Of a DNA stretch of 52,967 nt, positions 44,226 through 52,967 are shown piece by piece. The DNA is from Flavobacteriaceae bacterium. GTDB lineage: Bacteria; Bacteroidota; Bacteroidia; Flavobacteriales; Flavobacteriaceae. The first letter of the stretch is position 1. Each line of letters starts with the position of its first letter. Position numbers and translations under genes: made by a program. The notes below the pieces were generated by a model. The model made no database searches. It had not been told where the DNA came from and saw only the letters and a program-made list of their open reading frames with translations. The stretch lies in NCBI GenBank assembly GCA_028277085.1, contig JANQHL010000250.1:1-52967 (forward strand), written 5' to 3'.

Positions 44226-44755
44226 CTAAAAATAAACACGTACGAAGGGAACCCAGGGATCTATAGTTAGACTTCGGTTTTCATCAAATAAGACGTCATA
44301 ACGAATTCCTATGGTAACGTTGTTGGTGCGATATCCTATCCCGAAAAACAGGGAAGTCAACCAATAATTATCTTCCCGATTCCCACCATCAAGAGATTCC
44401 TCCCTGTTAATGCGCCACTGTTCTAATTCAGTAGATAGCTGGATATTTGGAATGGGATTGAAAAGTCCTAAAACGGTGCCCCCATATCCAAGAAATTGAA
44501 AGTCCCCAATTTGTGCATAATTCAGTTGAAGTCCTACCCCCGTTGCAAAATAGGGATTCACCTCGTAAATAGCGCTTGGGGCCAATTGTAAGTTAAAGCT
44601 ATCATTTCCAAAACCGAGCCCCAAACCTCCTCCATATCGTACTTTACTCCAAAAAGAATCCGTTTGTCCCAATTGCGCCAGGGAATGGGTTGTACCTAAT
44701 ATAAATAATGGGTTGTACCTAATATAAATAAGGACAAAAATATCCGAGTCAACAT
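44226..44755 (-). pseudogene. Small outer-membrane beta-barrel gene broken by a 23-bp duplication
   Basis: The true start is ATG 44755: the first codons read MLTRIFLSLFILGTTH and should continue SLAQLGQTDSFW, a textbook signal peptide (cleaved after LAQ). A tandem 23-bp duplication (44684-44731) shifts the frame after TTH and brings a TAG three codons on. After the repeat the frame is intact to 44226 (GGGLGLGFG, alternating beta-strand pattern, C-terminal VPFVRVYF as in barrel proteins). Removing one copy restores a protein of about 168 residues. In its present form it cannot make the secreted protein, unless a TTG after the repeat is used, which would lack a signal peptide. Confidence 0.85.
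44684..44731. repeat. 23-bp tandem direct repeat, two copies
   Basis: Copies of period 23 at 44686-44708 and 44709-44731 are identical; the match extends to 25 bases when the shared AA at the left is counted. It lies inside the signal-peptide coding part of the barrel-protein gene. Since 23 is not a multiple of three, gain or loss of one copy switches the gene off or on. Confidence 0.95.
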
Positions 44756-44803
44756 CACTTATATTAATCGTTTACCTCTTGATTCTAAAATACGGGTAAA
44801 TTA

Positions 44804-44833
44804 TTTGTTTATCGTACTTTTGAGCTAATTTTG
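44804..44833 (+). promoter_or_regulatory. Promoter of sucAB
   Basis: TTTG (44804-44807) and TAATTTTG (44826-44833), separated by 18 nt, fit the Bacteroidetes -33/-7 pattern. The expected start is near 44838, giving a leader of about 22 nt for sucA. Confidence 0.6.
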
Positions 44834-44859
44834 TCATAAGTTTCGAAAGAACTTTATTC

Positions 44860-47664
44860 ATGGATAAATATTCCTTTTTAAATGCTGCGCACACGTCTTT
44901 TTTTGCGGAGCTCTACGAGAGATATACCAAAAATCCGGATAGCATTGAACCCAGTTGGCGGGCGTTTTTTCAAGGATTTGATTTTGGGCTGGAAAGCGCG
45001 CTTGATGAATTAGATATTCAGCCTGCTGTTAATGGGGCTACTGCCTTGGTAAACGGCCAGGAGGTAGCGGTGCCACTTTCATTACAAAAGGAATTTAAGG
45101 TCATCCGGCTAATTAATGGCTATCGCTCCCGGGGCCACCTTTTTACAAAGACCAATCCGGTACGGGAACGTAGAAAGTATTCGCCAACATTAGATATCGC
45201 AAATTTTGACCTTGAAGAAGCTGATCTCGATACCGTATTTGACGCAGGAAGTATACTGGGTATAGGAGCTGCTCCCCTCAAAACCATAATTGGACATCTC
45301 GAAAGAATTTATTGTGATGCTATCGGGGTCGAATACATGTATATCAGGAGGCCGGAACGCATAGCATGGATGCAGCAATGGTTAAATGTCAACGATAACC
45401 ATCCGAGCTTTTCCGCTGAAGAAAAACGGAATATCCTTCGTAAACTAAACCAAGCAGTGTCTTTTGAGAGCTTTTTACATACGAAATATGTTGGTCAGAA
45501 ACGGTTTTCATTAGAAGGGGGGGAATCATTGATCCCTGCATTAGATGTTATTATAGAAAAAGCAGCGGAAGCAGGCGTCAAGCAGTTTGTTATGGGAATG
45601 GCCCATCGAGGGCGTCTCAATGTACTTACCAACATTTTTGGAAAATCTCCTAAAGATATTTTCAGTGAGTTTGACGGAAAGGATTATGAGGAAACCATAT
45701 TTGACGGTGATGTTAAGTATCACCTGGGTTGGACTTCACGACGTGAAACGGATTCCGGGAGGGTGGTGAATATGAACATCGCCCCGAATCCATCGCATCT
45801 CGAGGCGGTCAATGCTATAGTAGAAGGGATTACAAGGGCCAAGCAAGATAAAGACCATGCGGACGCTATCAGCGAGGTGTTGCCTATTCTTGTACATGGG
45901 GATGCTGCATTTGCAGGCCAGGGAGTGGCCTATGAGGTTATTCAAATGGCCAAACTGGACGGTTATACCACTGGTGGGACCATTCATATTGTGGTCAACA
46001 ATCAGATAGGTTTTACCACGAATTACTTGGATGGGCGTTCCTCTACTTATTGTACGGATGTGGGAAAGGTAACCCTCTCTCCAGTACTCCATATCAACGC
46101 AGATGACGCGGAAGCTGTAGTACATGCTGCTACCTTTGCCTTGGAATATCGTATGCGCTACAAAGCCGATGTTTTCCTGGATTTATTAGGCTACAGGAAG
46201 TACGGTCACAATGAAGGGGATGAGCCAAAGTTTACCCAACCCCTGTTGTACAAATCGATTTCCAAGCATAAAAATCCCAGAGATATCTATGCTCAGAAAC
46301 TGTTGGAAGAAGGAGTCATTGATGATAGCTATGTAAAAAGCTTAGAATCTGAGTATAAAAAGAACCTGGAGGAGGATTTACTGGATTCCAGGAAAGTAGA
46401 AAAAACGGTGATTACCCCCTTCATGCAGGATGAATGGGAAGGCTTTGAAAGGGTCGCGGAAAGTGAAATGCGAAAGCCCGTAGACACTTCGTATCCACAG
46501 GAGAAATTGGACGCTATTGCTGCCCGCATCACCCAACTACCGGAGGGGAAAAAATTCCTCCGAAAAATTGAACGTTTGGTAGAGAGTAGAAAAAAGATGT
46601 ATTTCGATGACAATCGTTTGGATTGGGCCATGGGCGAACTCCTGGCCTACGGTGCATTGCTGGAGGAAGGATACGATGTTCGTATGACCGGTCAGGATGT
46701 AGAACGCGGGACATTTTCGCATCGCCATGCGGTAATCAAAACCGAAATGCATGAAGAAGAGGTGGTGCTCTTAAATTCTTTAGGGGGACATCAAAACGGG
46801 GACTTCTACATCTATAATTCCTTACTGTCGGAATATGCAGTTATGGGGTATGACTATGGCTACGCAATGGCAAGCCCTAATACGCTAACCCTATGGGAAG
46901 CGCAATTCGGAGACTTTAGCAACGGCGCTCAGATTGTAATAGACCAATACCTGTCCTCTGCCGAAGATAAATGGAAGCTTCAAAACGGTTTGGTGCTACT
47001 TTTACCGCATGGCTATGAGGGGCAGGGCGCGGAGCATTCTTCTGCCCGCATGGAACGGTACCTACAACTGTGCGCAAAGGACAATATGTTCGTAGCAGAT
47101 GTAACCACCCCGGCTAACCTTTTCCATTTGTTTCGTCGGCAAATGAAGGCCAAATACAGAAAGCCGCTGGTGGTATTTACTCCAAAAAGCTTACTACGGC
47201 ACCCTAAAGTGGTAAGTACCAAGGAGGAACTCGCTACGGGCAGTTTCCAGGAACTAATTGACGACTCAAGTGCAGTGCCTTCCAAAATAAAAAGCCTGGT
47301 TTTCTGTACAGGAAAGTTTTATTATGATCTGCTGGCCAAAAAAGAAGAGCTTCAAAGAGATGATGTTGCCCTTGTGCGATTGGAACAACTATTTCCGCTT
47401 CCCACTGAACAGCTAAGAGCGACTATAAAAAAATACAACAAGGTAGAAGAAGTGGTCTGGGCGCAAGAAGAACCTAGAAATATGGGAGCCTGGGGGCACT
47501 TGTTGATGCATTTGGATGAGGCCAGGAATTTTAGAGTGGCCTCCAGAAGATTTTACGGGGCTCCGGCGGCGGGAAGTGCTGTGCGATCGCAAAGGCGACA
47601 TGCCGAGGTAATTGAATACGTATTTGACAACACAAAAGATAATTTTAGGATAAAACAAAAATAA
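44860..47664 (+). CDS. sucA: 2-oxoglutarate dehydrogenase E1 component
   Basis: 934 residues, thiamin-dependent E1 of the 2-oxoglutarate dehydrogenase complex in the TCA cycle. The N-terminal segment ([27 protein letters not shown]) is the E1 N-terminal helix; also the regions [22 protein letters not shown] (ThDP/Mg site), NNQIGFTT and, in the pyrimidine domain, [15 protein letters not shown] and [18 protein letters not shown]. Full length. 5 bp separate it from sucB. Confidence 0.96.
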   Translation: MDKYSFLNAAHTSFFAELYERYTKNPDSIEPSWRAFFQGFDFGLESALDELDIQPAVNGATALVNGQEVAVPLSLQKEFKVIRLINGYRSRGHLFTKTNPVRERRKYSPTLDIANFDLEEADLDTVFDAGSILGIGAAPLKTIIGHLERIYCDAIGVEYMYIRRPERIAWMQQWLNVNDNHPSFSAEEKRNILRKLNQAVSFESFLHTKYVGQKRFSLEGGESLIPALDVIIEKAAEAGVKQFVMGMAHRGRLNVLTNIFGKSPKDIFSEFDGKDYEETIFDGDVKYHLGWTSRRETDSGRVVNMNIAPNPSHLEAVNAIVEGITRAKQDKDHADAISEVLPILVHGDAAFAGQGVAYEVIQMAKLDGYTTGGTIHIVVNNQIGFTTNYLDGRSSTYCTDVGKVTLSPVLHINADDAEAVVHAATFALEYRMRYKADVFLDLLGYRKYGHNEGDEPKFTQPLLYKSISKHKNPRDIYAQKLLEEGVIDDSYVKSLESEYKKNLEEDLLDSRKVEKTVITPFMQDEWEGFERVAESEMRKPVDTSYPQEKLDAIAARITQLPEGKKFLRKIERLVESRKKMYFDDNRLDWAMGELLAYGALLEEGYDVRMTGQDVERGTFSHRHAVIKTEMHEEEVVLLNSLGGHQNGDFYIYNSLLSEYAVMGYDYGYAMASPNTLTLWEAQFGDFSNGAQIVIDQYLSSAEDKWKLQNGLVLLLPHGYEGQGAEHSSARMERYLQLCAKDNMFVADVTTPANLFHLFRRQMKAKYRKPLVVFTPKSLLRHPKVVSTKEELATGSFQELIDDSSAVPSKIKSLVFCTGKFYYDLLAKKEELQRDDVALVRLEQLFPLPTEQLRATIKKYNKVEEVVWAQEEPRNMGAWGHLLMHLDEARNFRVASRRFYGAPAAGSAVRSQRRHAEVIEYVFDNTKDNFRIKQK

Positions 47665-47669
47665 CCCAC

Positions 47670-48890
47670 ATGATATTAGAAATGAAAGTTCCTTCTCCAG
47701 GGGAATCCATTACCGAAGTAGAAATTGCAGAATGGTTGGTGGAGGATGGTGATTATGTAGAAAAAGATCAGGCGATTGCCGAGGTTGATTCGGATAAGGC
47801 AACCCTGGAATTGCCCGCGGAAGAAAGTGGTACCATTACCTTGAAGGCCGAAGTGGGGGATGCTGTCGGTGTTGGAGAGGTGGTTTGCTTAATTGATACC
47901 AGTGCTGAAAAGCCTGAAGGAGGCACTACGGTGGAGACACCTGTAGCAACACCCCAAAAAGAAGCTTCGGAAAAAGCGGCGGTCAAAGAAGAGGCTCCTA
48001 AACAAGAAAGTTATGCCACCGGAACCCCTTCACCTGCGGCTAAAAAGATTTTAGACGAAAAAGGGATTGCTCCCTCGGAAGTAAAGGGGACAGGAAGGGA
48101 CGGACGTATCACCAAAGCAGATGCCGTAGAAGCGAAGGCGGCAATGGGGACCCCTACTGGGGGCTACAGAGGAGCAACGCGGTCGAAGTTGTCTATGTTA
48201 CGAAGAAAAGTGGCTGAACGATTGGTTGCTGCAAAAAATGAGACAGCTATGCTGACCACCTTTAATGAGGTGGATATGTCCGCTATTTTTGAGCTGAGAA
48301 AGCAGTACAAAGAGGAATTCAAGGAGAAACATGGCGTAAGTCTGGGCTTCATGTCGTTTTTTACCAAAGCGTGTATTCGTGCGTTACAAACGTTCCCTGC
48401 AGTGAACTCCATGATTGATGGTAAGGAAATGATTTCCTATGATTTTTGTGATATAAGCATCGCAGTCTCCGGGCCTAAAGGGTTAATGGTCCCAGTGATC
48501 CGAAATGCTGAGAATTTAACGTTCCGTGGGGTTGAGGCTGAAGTAAAAAGGCTGGCAATTCGGGCGCGAGATGGCGAAATAACCGTAGATGAAATGACTG
48601 GTGGAACCTTTACTATTTCCAATGGTGGGGTCTTTGGATCCATGCTTTCCACGCCAATTATCAATCCACCACAAAGTGCCATTTTGGGGATGCACAACAT
48701 CGTGGAACGCCCGGTGGTGAAGAATGGGGCTATTGCTATTGCACCGGTTATGTATGTCGCGCTTTCTTATGATCACAGAATTATTGATGGTAAGGAATCT
48801 GTAGGCTTTTTGGTAACCGTTAAGGAAGCTTTGGAAAATCCCGAGGAACTGTTGATGGATGGAGATATCAAAAAGGCGTTAGAGCTGTAA
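47670..48890 (+). CDS. sucB: 2-oxoglutarate dehydrogenase E2 (dihydrolipoamide succinyltransferase)
   Basis: 406 residues. Lipoyl domain about 1-75 with the lipoylated Lys in [13 protein letters not shown], an Ala/Glu/Pro linker, a peripheral subunit-binding domain (about 112-150, [29 protein letters not shown]), and a catalytic domain with [15 protein letters not shown], in which His and Asp act. It transfers the succinyl group to CoA. The complex's E3 is not in the window. Confidence 0.96.
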   Translation: MILEMKVPSPGESITEVEIAEWLVEDGDYVEKDQAIAEVDSDKATLELPAEESGTITLKAEVGDAVGVGEVVCLIDTSAEKPEGGTTVETPVATPQKEASEKAAVKEEAPKQESYATGTPSPAAKKILDEKGIAPSEVKGTGRDGRITKADAVEAKAAMGTPTGGYRGATRSKLSMLRRKVAERLVAAKNETAMLTTFNEVDMSAIFELRKQYKEEFKEKHGVSLGFMSFFTKACIRALQTFPAVNSMIDGKEMISYDFCDISIAVSGPKGLMVPVIRNAENLTFRGVEAEVKRLAIRARDGEITVDEMTGGTFTISNGGVFGSMLSTPIINPPQSAILGMHNIVERPVVKNGAIAIAPVMYVALSYDHRIIDGKESVGFLVTVKEALENPEELLMDGDIKKALEL

Positions 48891-48957
48891 TCCATTAATA
48901 ATAAGGAATTGTAAAAAGCCTTGGAGCTATAGAGAGCATTACAAGGTCATATAAACC

Positions 48958-48989
48958 AAAGCCTCAATTGATTTGTTGAGGCTTTTTTT
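48958..48989 (+). terminator. Rho-independent terminator of sucAB
   Basis: AAAGCCTCAA (48958-48967) and TTGAGGCTTT (48976-48985) form a perfect 10-bp stem with an 8-nt loop, followed by a T-run. It lies 67 bp after the sucB stop. Confidence 0.9.
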
Positions 48990-49012
48990 ATTGGTATTTT
49001 ATGGTTGTAATG

Positions 49013-50362
49013 TTACTCGTTGCATCCCAAGTCTTGTTGGGATTGGGTGTCAGCATTAGGGAAACAGAAGGATCCGGCTGGAGTAGTCTCAGGAACATAA
49101 CGACCCAGATTTGCATCATATAGCGCGTTCTCAATAAACAAGGTGAGTTGGTTGATCTCGTCTTGAGTGAGGTTGAGGGGTTTAAACTGTTGTGCCAGTT
49201 GATTTGCCGGAACGTTCTGGTTTTCTGCAATAGCAGCATTTTTGTACTCAATAATACCTCTTACTGTTGAGAAACTTCCACCATGTCCAAAGAATTCCAA
49301 ATCCTTCAAGTTATATAATTGTGGTGTTTTGAATTTATAGTCATCAGCTGGGTCTCCGGTAAAGCCACCCCTCCCGCGTCGGATTGCATCGTCCACAGTG
49401 CCAAAGAAATCATTTCCCGTTAGGTCATCCATCCCAAGGGCATGAAAACTTAAACTGTTCATCCCTGGACCTGAATGGCACTCGTAGCATTTGCCCTTCC
49501 CATAAAAAACTATTCCTCCCTGCAACTCATCATCGCTCATGTCGTAGGTCTCTCCCTTGAGGAATCTCTGGAAAGGTGCTTCGTTAGCAAACAAGGTCCG
49601 CTCATAAGCAGCGATGGCCAAGCCGGCATTAACCAGGGTATATCGCTCATTTTCCGGTATACCGGGAAAAGCTTCATCGAAATAGGACTTATAAGGACCG
49701 TTTTGTAACAGTTCCGGGTTCACATTCAGTCGATGTACTCCTAACCCGGCAATAGCCTGAATCTCTACACCTTGAAAGCCAAGTGCGTTGGTTGCTTTTG
49801 GTGTGCCTGGTGTCCAGGCGGCTTCAGTTCCAGCATTTACGCCCGTTGCACCAAATTGTCCATTCCATAACATAACCTCCTGAAAAGCCACATTTAAAGC
49901 CGTAGGAGAACGAATAGGTTGGACATCTAAAGAGTCAGTATCATAGTCCGGACTTTTAATTCTTCCTTCGCCTTGTAACCCAAAGCCAATACCTCCGTCC
50001 CCAATGCCTTGTTTAAGCCCGCTCTGGAATCCGGCATTGACATGATGGCAACTAGCACATGAATAGGTTCCTAAACCCGAAGGATGTTTTGCCTCCACAG
50101 CCATTTCCGTTTCGTGAAAGAGAAATTTCCCAAGAACCACTTTTTCCGAAGTTATTGGATTGTTTGGGTCGCTGGGAATTGCCAGATAATCATTACTTTC
50201 AGGCATGGTAATGGCAGCCAAACTACCCATGGCCTGAACTATCGTTTCTCGCAACGCGATTTCCAACTGAGAATTCATGAGATCTTTGCTATCCTCATCG
50301 TCCTGACAGCTAAATTGCAGAGCGATAATGCAGAAAACGAGGAATTGTGTTTTAAATTTCAT
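49013..50362 (-). CDS. Di-haem cytochrome c peroxidase (MauG/CcpA family) lipoprotein
   Basis: 449 residues. Lipoprotein signal with lipobox QFSC (Cys19). Two c-haem sites: CASCH (102-106) and CYECH (292-296). Also FNVAFQ-like LNVAFQEVMLWNGQ, KTPQLYNLKDLEFFGHGGS and ENALYDANLGRY. Such enzymes reduce H2O2 or act as MauG-like oxidases in the periplasm. A Cys pair at the C-terminus (SFCFPNADTQ...LGC) may form a disulfide. A TCATGTTTAGC stretch upstream is similar to the right half of the regulon dyads, but the left half and the -7 box are missing. Confidence 0.93.
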   Translation of the reverse strand: MKFKTQFLVFCIIALQFSCQDDEDSKDLMNSQLEIALRETIVQAMGSLAAITMPESNDYLAIPSDPNNPITSEKVVLGKFLFHETEMAVEAKHPSGLGTYSCASCHHVNAGFQSGLKQGIGDGGIGFGLQGEGRIKSPDYDTDSLDVQPIRSPTALNVAFQEVMLWNGQFGATGVNAGTEAAWTPGTPKATNALGFQGVEIQAIAGLGVHRLNVNPELLQNGPYKSYFDEAFPGIPENERYTLVNAGLAIAAYERTLFANEAPFQRFLKGETYDMSDDELQGGIVFYGKGKCYECHSGPGMNSLSFHALGMDDLTGNDFFGTVDDAIRRGRGGFTGDPADDYKFKTPQLYNLKDLEFFGHGGSFSTVRGIIEYKNAAIAENQNVPANQLAQQFKPLNLTQDEINQLTLFIENALYDANLGRYVPETTPAGSFCFPNADTQSQQDLGCNE

Positions 50363-50483
50363 TTCAAGGGAGATGGTTTAACGTTCCATTAAGTTAAAAG
50401 GGTTAATGGATTTTCTCAAGCTAAACATGACCTCGTGTAGACAGTATTGTATTAATGGTTAGAAAAGCCTTGTAAACTGTTCT

Positions 50484-50924
50484 TTAACAAAACAGGAATA
50501 ACCGCTTTCTATTATAATCGATAATAGCCTTTCCTTTCTTCAGAATATCGGCCCCAACAATGCCGTCTATCGGTGAGGCATCATGGTTTTCAAGCGCATG
50601 ATTTACATGGAACAAATCGATGAGTACAATGCGTTGTCGCTTTTTCTCCCAACCCCCAATAGTGATAGCGTTATTGGTGGAAATCAGGGCATCCATTTCG
50701 GAGGCTCCGGCACCGGCAGCTTTAATATCGGTAGATTTCGTAGTAAGTCCAAACCGGTCAATTTTGCCCATACCAATACAGGTATTGGAAGCCCCGGTAT
50801 CCAATATGAACCGACCTGAAATCCCGTTGATTTTTGCCACTACTTCAAAGTGATTTGTAGCCGTTAGCGTTAAAGGAATGGAAACATATCCCTTGCTTCT
50901 TAGAAAGCTGTTTAGTGTTTTCAT
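50484..50924 (-). CDS. Retropepsin-like aspartic protease
   Basis: 146 residues, single aspartic-protease lobe: FILDTGASNTCIG with catalytic D42-T-G, flap region, and the hydrophobic-hydrophobic-Gly element GIVGADIL near 120. It would act as a dimer, as in retropepsins. No signal peptide or membrane helix is evident, so it is probably cytoplasmic. The start ATG is at 50924. Confidence 0.85.
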   Translation of the reverse strand: MKTLNSFLRSKGYVSIPLTLTATNHFEVVAKINGISGRFILDTGASNTCIGMGKIDRFGLTTKSTDIKAAGAGASEMDALISTNNAITIGGWEKKRQRIVLIDLFHVNHALENHDASPIDGIVGADILKKGKAIIDYNRKRLFLFC

Positions 50925-50984
50925 GCGTTAAGAAAGTTGCACAAAGCCATGGAAGATTACCGTAAAAGACCGCAAAGTTAGCGT

Positions 50985-50992
50985 TATTTTTG
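50985..50992 (+). promoter_or_regulatory. -7 box just upstream of tatD
   Basis: TATTTTTG, an exact TAnnTTTG box, ends 4 nt before the ATG of tatD. The transcript would be leaderless or nearly so. Confidence 0.45.
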
Positions 50993-50996
50993 CAGC

Positions 50997-51764
50997 ATGA
51001 TATTAACGGATACCCATACCCATCTTTATAGTGAAGCTTTTGACGCGGATAGGAAGGAGATGATACAACGTGCATTGACTATTGGCATAAAGCGGTTTTT
51101 TATACCGGCTATAGATTCTTCATATACCCAGTCTATGTATACCTTGGAAGCCCACTACCCTGACAATGTTTTTTTAATGATGGGTTTGCATCCTACCCAT
51201 GTAAAAGCGAACTATCTGGAAGAACTGGCGCATGTTACCGCACAGTTTGAAAAACGCAATTTTTATGCTGTAGGAGAAATAGGGATTGACCTGTATTGGG
51301 ACAAATCGTTCTTGCCCCAGCAGCAGGAGGCTTTTGTATATCAAATTCGGTTGGCTAAGCAATATGGTTTACCAATCGTGATACATTCCCGGGAATCCTT
51401 CGATGAGATCTTTGAAATTCTTGAACAGGAAAAGGGAGAGGACCTTTACGGTATCTTTCATTGCTTTACGGGGACCTTAGAACAGGCCAGACAGGCTATT
51501 GACTATAATATGAAGTTGGGAATCGGTGGGGTAGTTACCTTTAAAAATGGAAAGATTGATCAGTTTTTGCATAAAATTGATCTGCGTTATATTGTCCTGG
51601 AAACGGATGCGCCGTACCTGGCACCTGCGCCGTACCGCGGGAAACGTAATGAAAGCGCTTATCTAAAACATGTGGTGGACAAACTTTCTAATATTTATGA
51701 CAAAGAAGTAGTTGAAATTGCCGAGATTACCACTCGCAATGCTCAGGAAATTTTTGGGATCTGA
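50997..51764 (+). CDS. tatD: TatD-family metal-dependent deoxyribonuclease
   Basis: 255 residues, TIM-barrel hydrolase: metal ligands in DTHTHLY (about 4-10), GEIGIDLYWD, IHSRES, HCFTG and ETDAPYLAP. TatD proteins are 3'-5' exonucleases linked to DNA repair, and some act as D-aminoacyl-tRNA deacylases. The stop overlaps the asparaginase start (TGATG), so they form an operon. Confidence 0.93.
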   Translation: MILTDTHTHLYSEAFDADRKEMIQRALTIGIKRFFIPAIDSSYTQSMYTLEAHYPDNVFLMMGLHPTHVKANYLEELAHVTAQFEKRNFYAVGEIGIDLYWDKSFLPQQQEAFVYQIRLAKQYGLPIVIHSRESFDEIFEILEQEKGEDLYGIFHCFTGTLEQARQAIDYNMKLGIGGVVTFKNGKIDQFLHKIDLRYIVLETDAPYLAPAPYRGKRNESAYLKHVVDKLSNIYDKEVVEIAEITTRNAQEIFGI

Positions 51765-52810
51765 TGGGACAAAAAAGCGAAAGGGCCAAAATACTATTAA
51801 TATACACTGGAGGCACTATAGGCATGGTGAAAGACTATGCAACCGGGGCGCTCAAAGTATTTGATTTTGACGAACTACTTACAAAAATCCCGGAGCTCTA
51901 CCAATTGGAATGCAGTATAAGCAGCATCGCTTTTAAGCATCCACTTGATTCCTCAAATATGACACCGCTTGTTTGGTCTAAACTGGCAGAGATAATAGAA
52001 GAAAACTATAGGCAATTTGATGGTTTTGTAGTCCTTCACGGGAGTGACACCATGAGCTACACCGCTTCTGCATTGAGTTTTATGTTGGAAAATCTAAGAA
52101 AGCCGGTAGTTCTTACGGGATCGCAGTTGCCTATAGGTGATCTGAGAACAGACGCCAAAGAAAATCTGATTACCGCTATTGAGATAGCGTCGCTTTCCGA
52201 TGGTACCGAGGCATTGGTGCAGGAAGTATGCTTATACTTTGAGTATAAGTTGTATCGCGGTAATCGTACTACTAAAATCAATGCGGAGCATTTTCAGGCA
52301 TTCAATTCCCCTAATTATCCTCCCTTGGTGGAATCAGGAGTACGGTTGAGTATTCGCTATCCCTATCTTTTTAAGGGTCAGGATCCACTGAAAGGTTTGG
52401 TTGTTCATAAAAAAATGGATGCGAATGTTGCCGTCCTCAAACTTTTTCCCGGTCTTAGTAAGGCATTGTTGAACGCTGTTTTAAATACCTCCGGGCTAAA
52501 AGTATTGGTGTTGGAAACTTTTGGTGCGGGAAATGCTCCCTCGGAAGACTGGTTTATTGCGGCGCTGAGAACGGCAATTGAAAATGGTATCCATATCATT
52601 AACGTTACCCAATGCTCTGGGGGAGGTGTCCTGATGGGGCAATATGAAACAAGTGAACGCCTTCGTCAAATTCAATTGATTAATGGTAAGGACATTACCA
52701 CCGAATCCGCGGTAACAAAGGCAATGTACCTGCTTGGTAAAAACGTTCCACACATGAAATTCAAAGGGTTTTTTGAAAGCGCGCTAAGGGGTGAAATGCG
52801 CCAAAATTAA
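51764..52810 (+). CDS. ansA: Type I L-asparaginase
   Basis: 348 residues, cytoplasmic (no signal peptide), hydrolyses Asn to Asp and ammonia. First catalytic Thr in YTGGTIGM (about 14-21), second Thr in LHGSDTMSYTASAL, and the LTGSQLPIGDLRTDAKENL region. Fits AnsA rather than periplasmic AnsB. It overlaps the tatD stop by one base. Confidence 0.93.
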   Translation: MGQKSERAKILLIYTGGTIGMVKDYATGALKVFDFDELLTKIPELYQLECSISSIAFKHPLDSSNMTPLVWSKLAEIIEENYRQFDGFVVLHGSDTMSYTASALSFMLENLRKPVVLTGSQLPIGDLRTDAKENLITAIEIASLSDGTEALVQEVCLYFEYKLYRGNRTTKINAEHFQAFNSPNYPPLVESGVRLSIRYPYLFKGQDPLKGLVVHKKMDANVAVLKLFPGLSKALLNAVLNTSGLKVLVLETFGAGNAPSEDWFIAALRTAIENGIHIINVTQCSGGGVLMGQYETSERLRQIQLINGKDITTESAVTKAMYLLGKNVPHMKFKGFFESALRGEMRQN

Positions 52811-52871
52811 CGCCCCAAATTTCTTTAACTAATTATTTTTTTGTTTATTGGTCGGCCTAACTATTAATAAT

Positions 52872-52959
52872 AGAGAGGTGGCCGAGTGGTTTAAGGCGCA
52901 CGCCTGGAAAGTGTGTTTCCGCCGAAAGCGGATCGAGGGTTCGAATCCCTTCCTCTCTG
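52872..52959 (+). tRNA. tRNA-Ser (anticodon GGA)
   Basis: Acceptor AGAGAGG pairs with CCTCTCT, discriminator G at 52959; U8, D-arm GCC...GGC, anticodon stem CACGC/GTGTG with loop CTGGAAA (anticodon GGA, reads UCC and UCU), long variable arm (CCGC-CGAAA-GCGG) as expected for tRNA-Ser, T-arm AGGG-TTCGAAT-CCCT. CCA is not encoded. Confidence 0.97.
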
Positions 52960-52967
52960 CTAATTAG

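Noticed and set aside
50363-50450. TCATGTTTAGC upstream of the di-haem peroxidase as another regulon site
   Set aside because: Only the right half matches; the left half is not TGAYA and no -7 box occurs at the fixed distance.
1-52967. CRISPR arrays, insertion sequences, prophage or integration sites
   Set aside because: No regularly spaced repeats, transposase, integrase or phage genes were seen; the only tRNA is at the right edge and its downstream side is cut off.

Overview
The window is a stretch of chromosome from a member of the Bacteroidetes, most likely a marine Flavobacteriaceae. The signs are a fused ccoN-ccoO oxidase gene, a single-haem CcoP, a GTP-type PEP carboxykinase, a flavobacterial TonB, lipobox lipoproteins, and promoters with the Bacteroidetes -7 box TAnnTTTG in place of sigma70 boxes. 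Species cannot be named from the sequence. No phage, insertion sequence, CRISPR array or plasmid function was seen.

Layout. 1-4.4 kb: the start of a metal-binding lipoprotein, a poorly coding stretch, a FIST sensor / hybrid histidine kinase / response regulator set, and the C-terminal remnant of a GH9 cellulase. 4.4-8.1 kb (minus): alpha/beta hydrolase, saccharopine-dehydrogenase-like protein, glutaredoxin-like protein and CPA2 antiporter. 8.2-11.3 kb: a cNMP-domain histidine kinase overlapping a receiver/thioredoxin-reductase-like flavoprotein. 11.4-14.1 kb: small membrane protein, UspA and two Crp/Fnr paralogues. 14.1-23.3 kb: complete cbb3 oxidase locus (ccoI, doxX-like, ccoS, ccoNO, ccoQ, ccoP, ccoG, ccoH, TauE/SafE-like). 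23.4-33 kb: CoA-transferase, DfsB-like protein, CBS protein, UspA, hemN, a GCS2-CBS ligase with an aspartoacylase-like hydrolase, tonB, and a DUF2490-like pseudogene. 33-39 kb: UspA, SLC13 transporter, PEPCK and PFK. 39-44.7 kb: sugar porter, waaA, a DegT aminotransferase, galE, and an outer-membrane gene broken by a 23-bp duplication. 44.8-53 kb: sucAB, a dihaem peroxidase, an aspartic protease, tatD, ansA and tRNA-Ser(GGA).

Main finding. Eight FNR-like dyads (TGAYA-N2-TRTCA, most of them perfect) lie upstream of ccoI, crp2, ccoS/NOQP, two usp genes, hemN-usp, gcs2-aspA, a CBS gene and tonB. In all nine promoter orientations the -7 box begins exactly 35 nt after the first base of the dyad. 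That puts the dyad near -41.5, the position used by class II activators. The window therefore appears to hold much of a microaerobic/stress regulon together with its likely regulators (two Crp/Fnr genes, one carrying the dyad in its own promoter). Its less expected members are a GCS2-CBS ligase / zinc acylase pair of unknown product and a TonB.

Gene decay is also visible: a GH9 remnant, a DUF2490-like gene with three in-frame stops and no frameshift, and an outer-membrane protein gene inactivated by a tandem 23-bp duplication in its signal-peptide region, which could revert.
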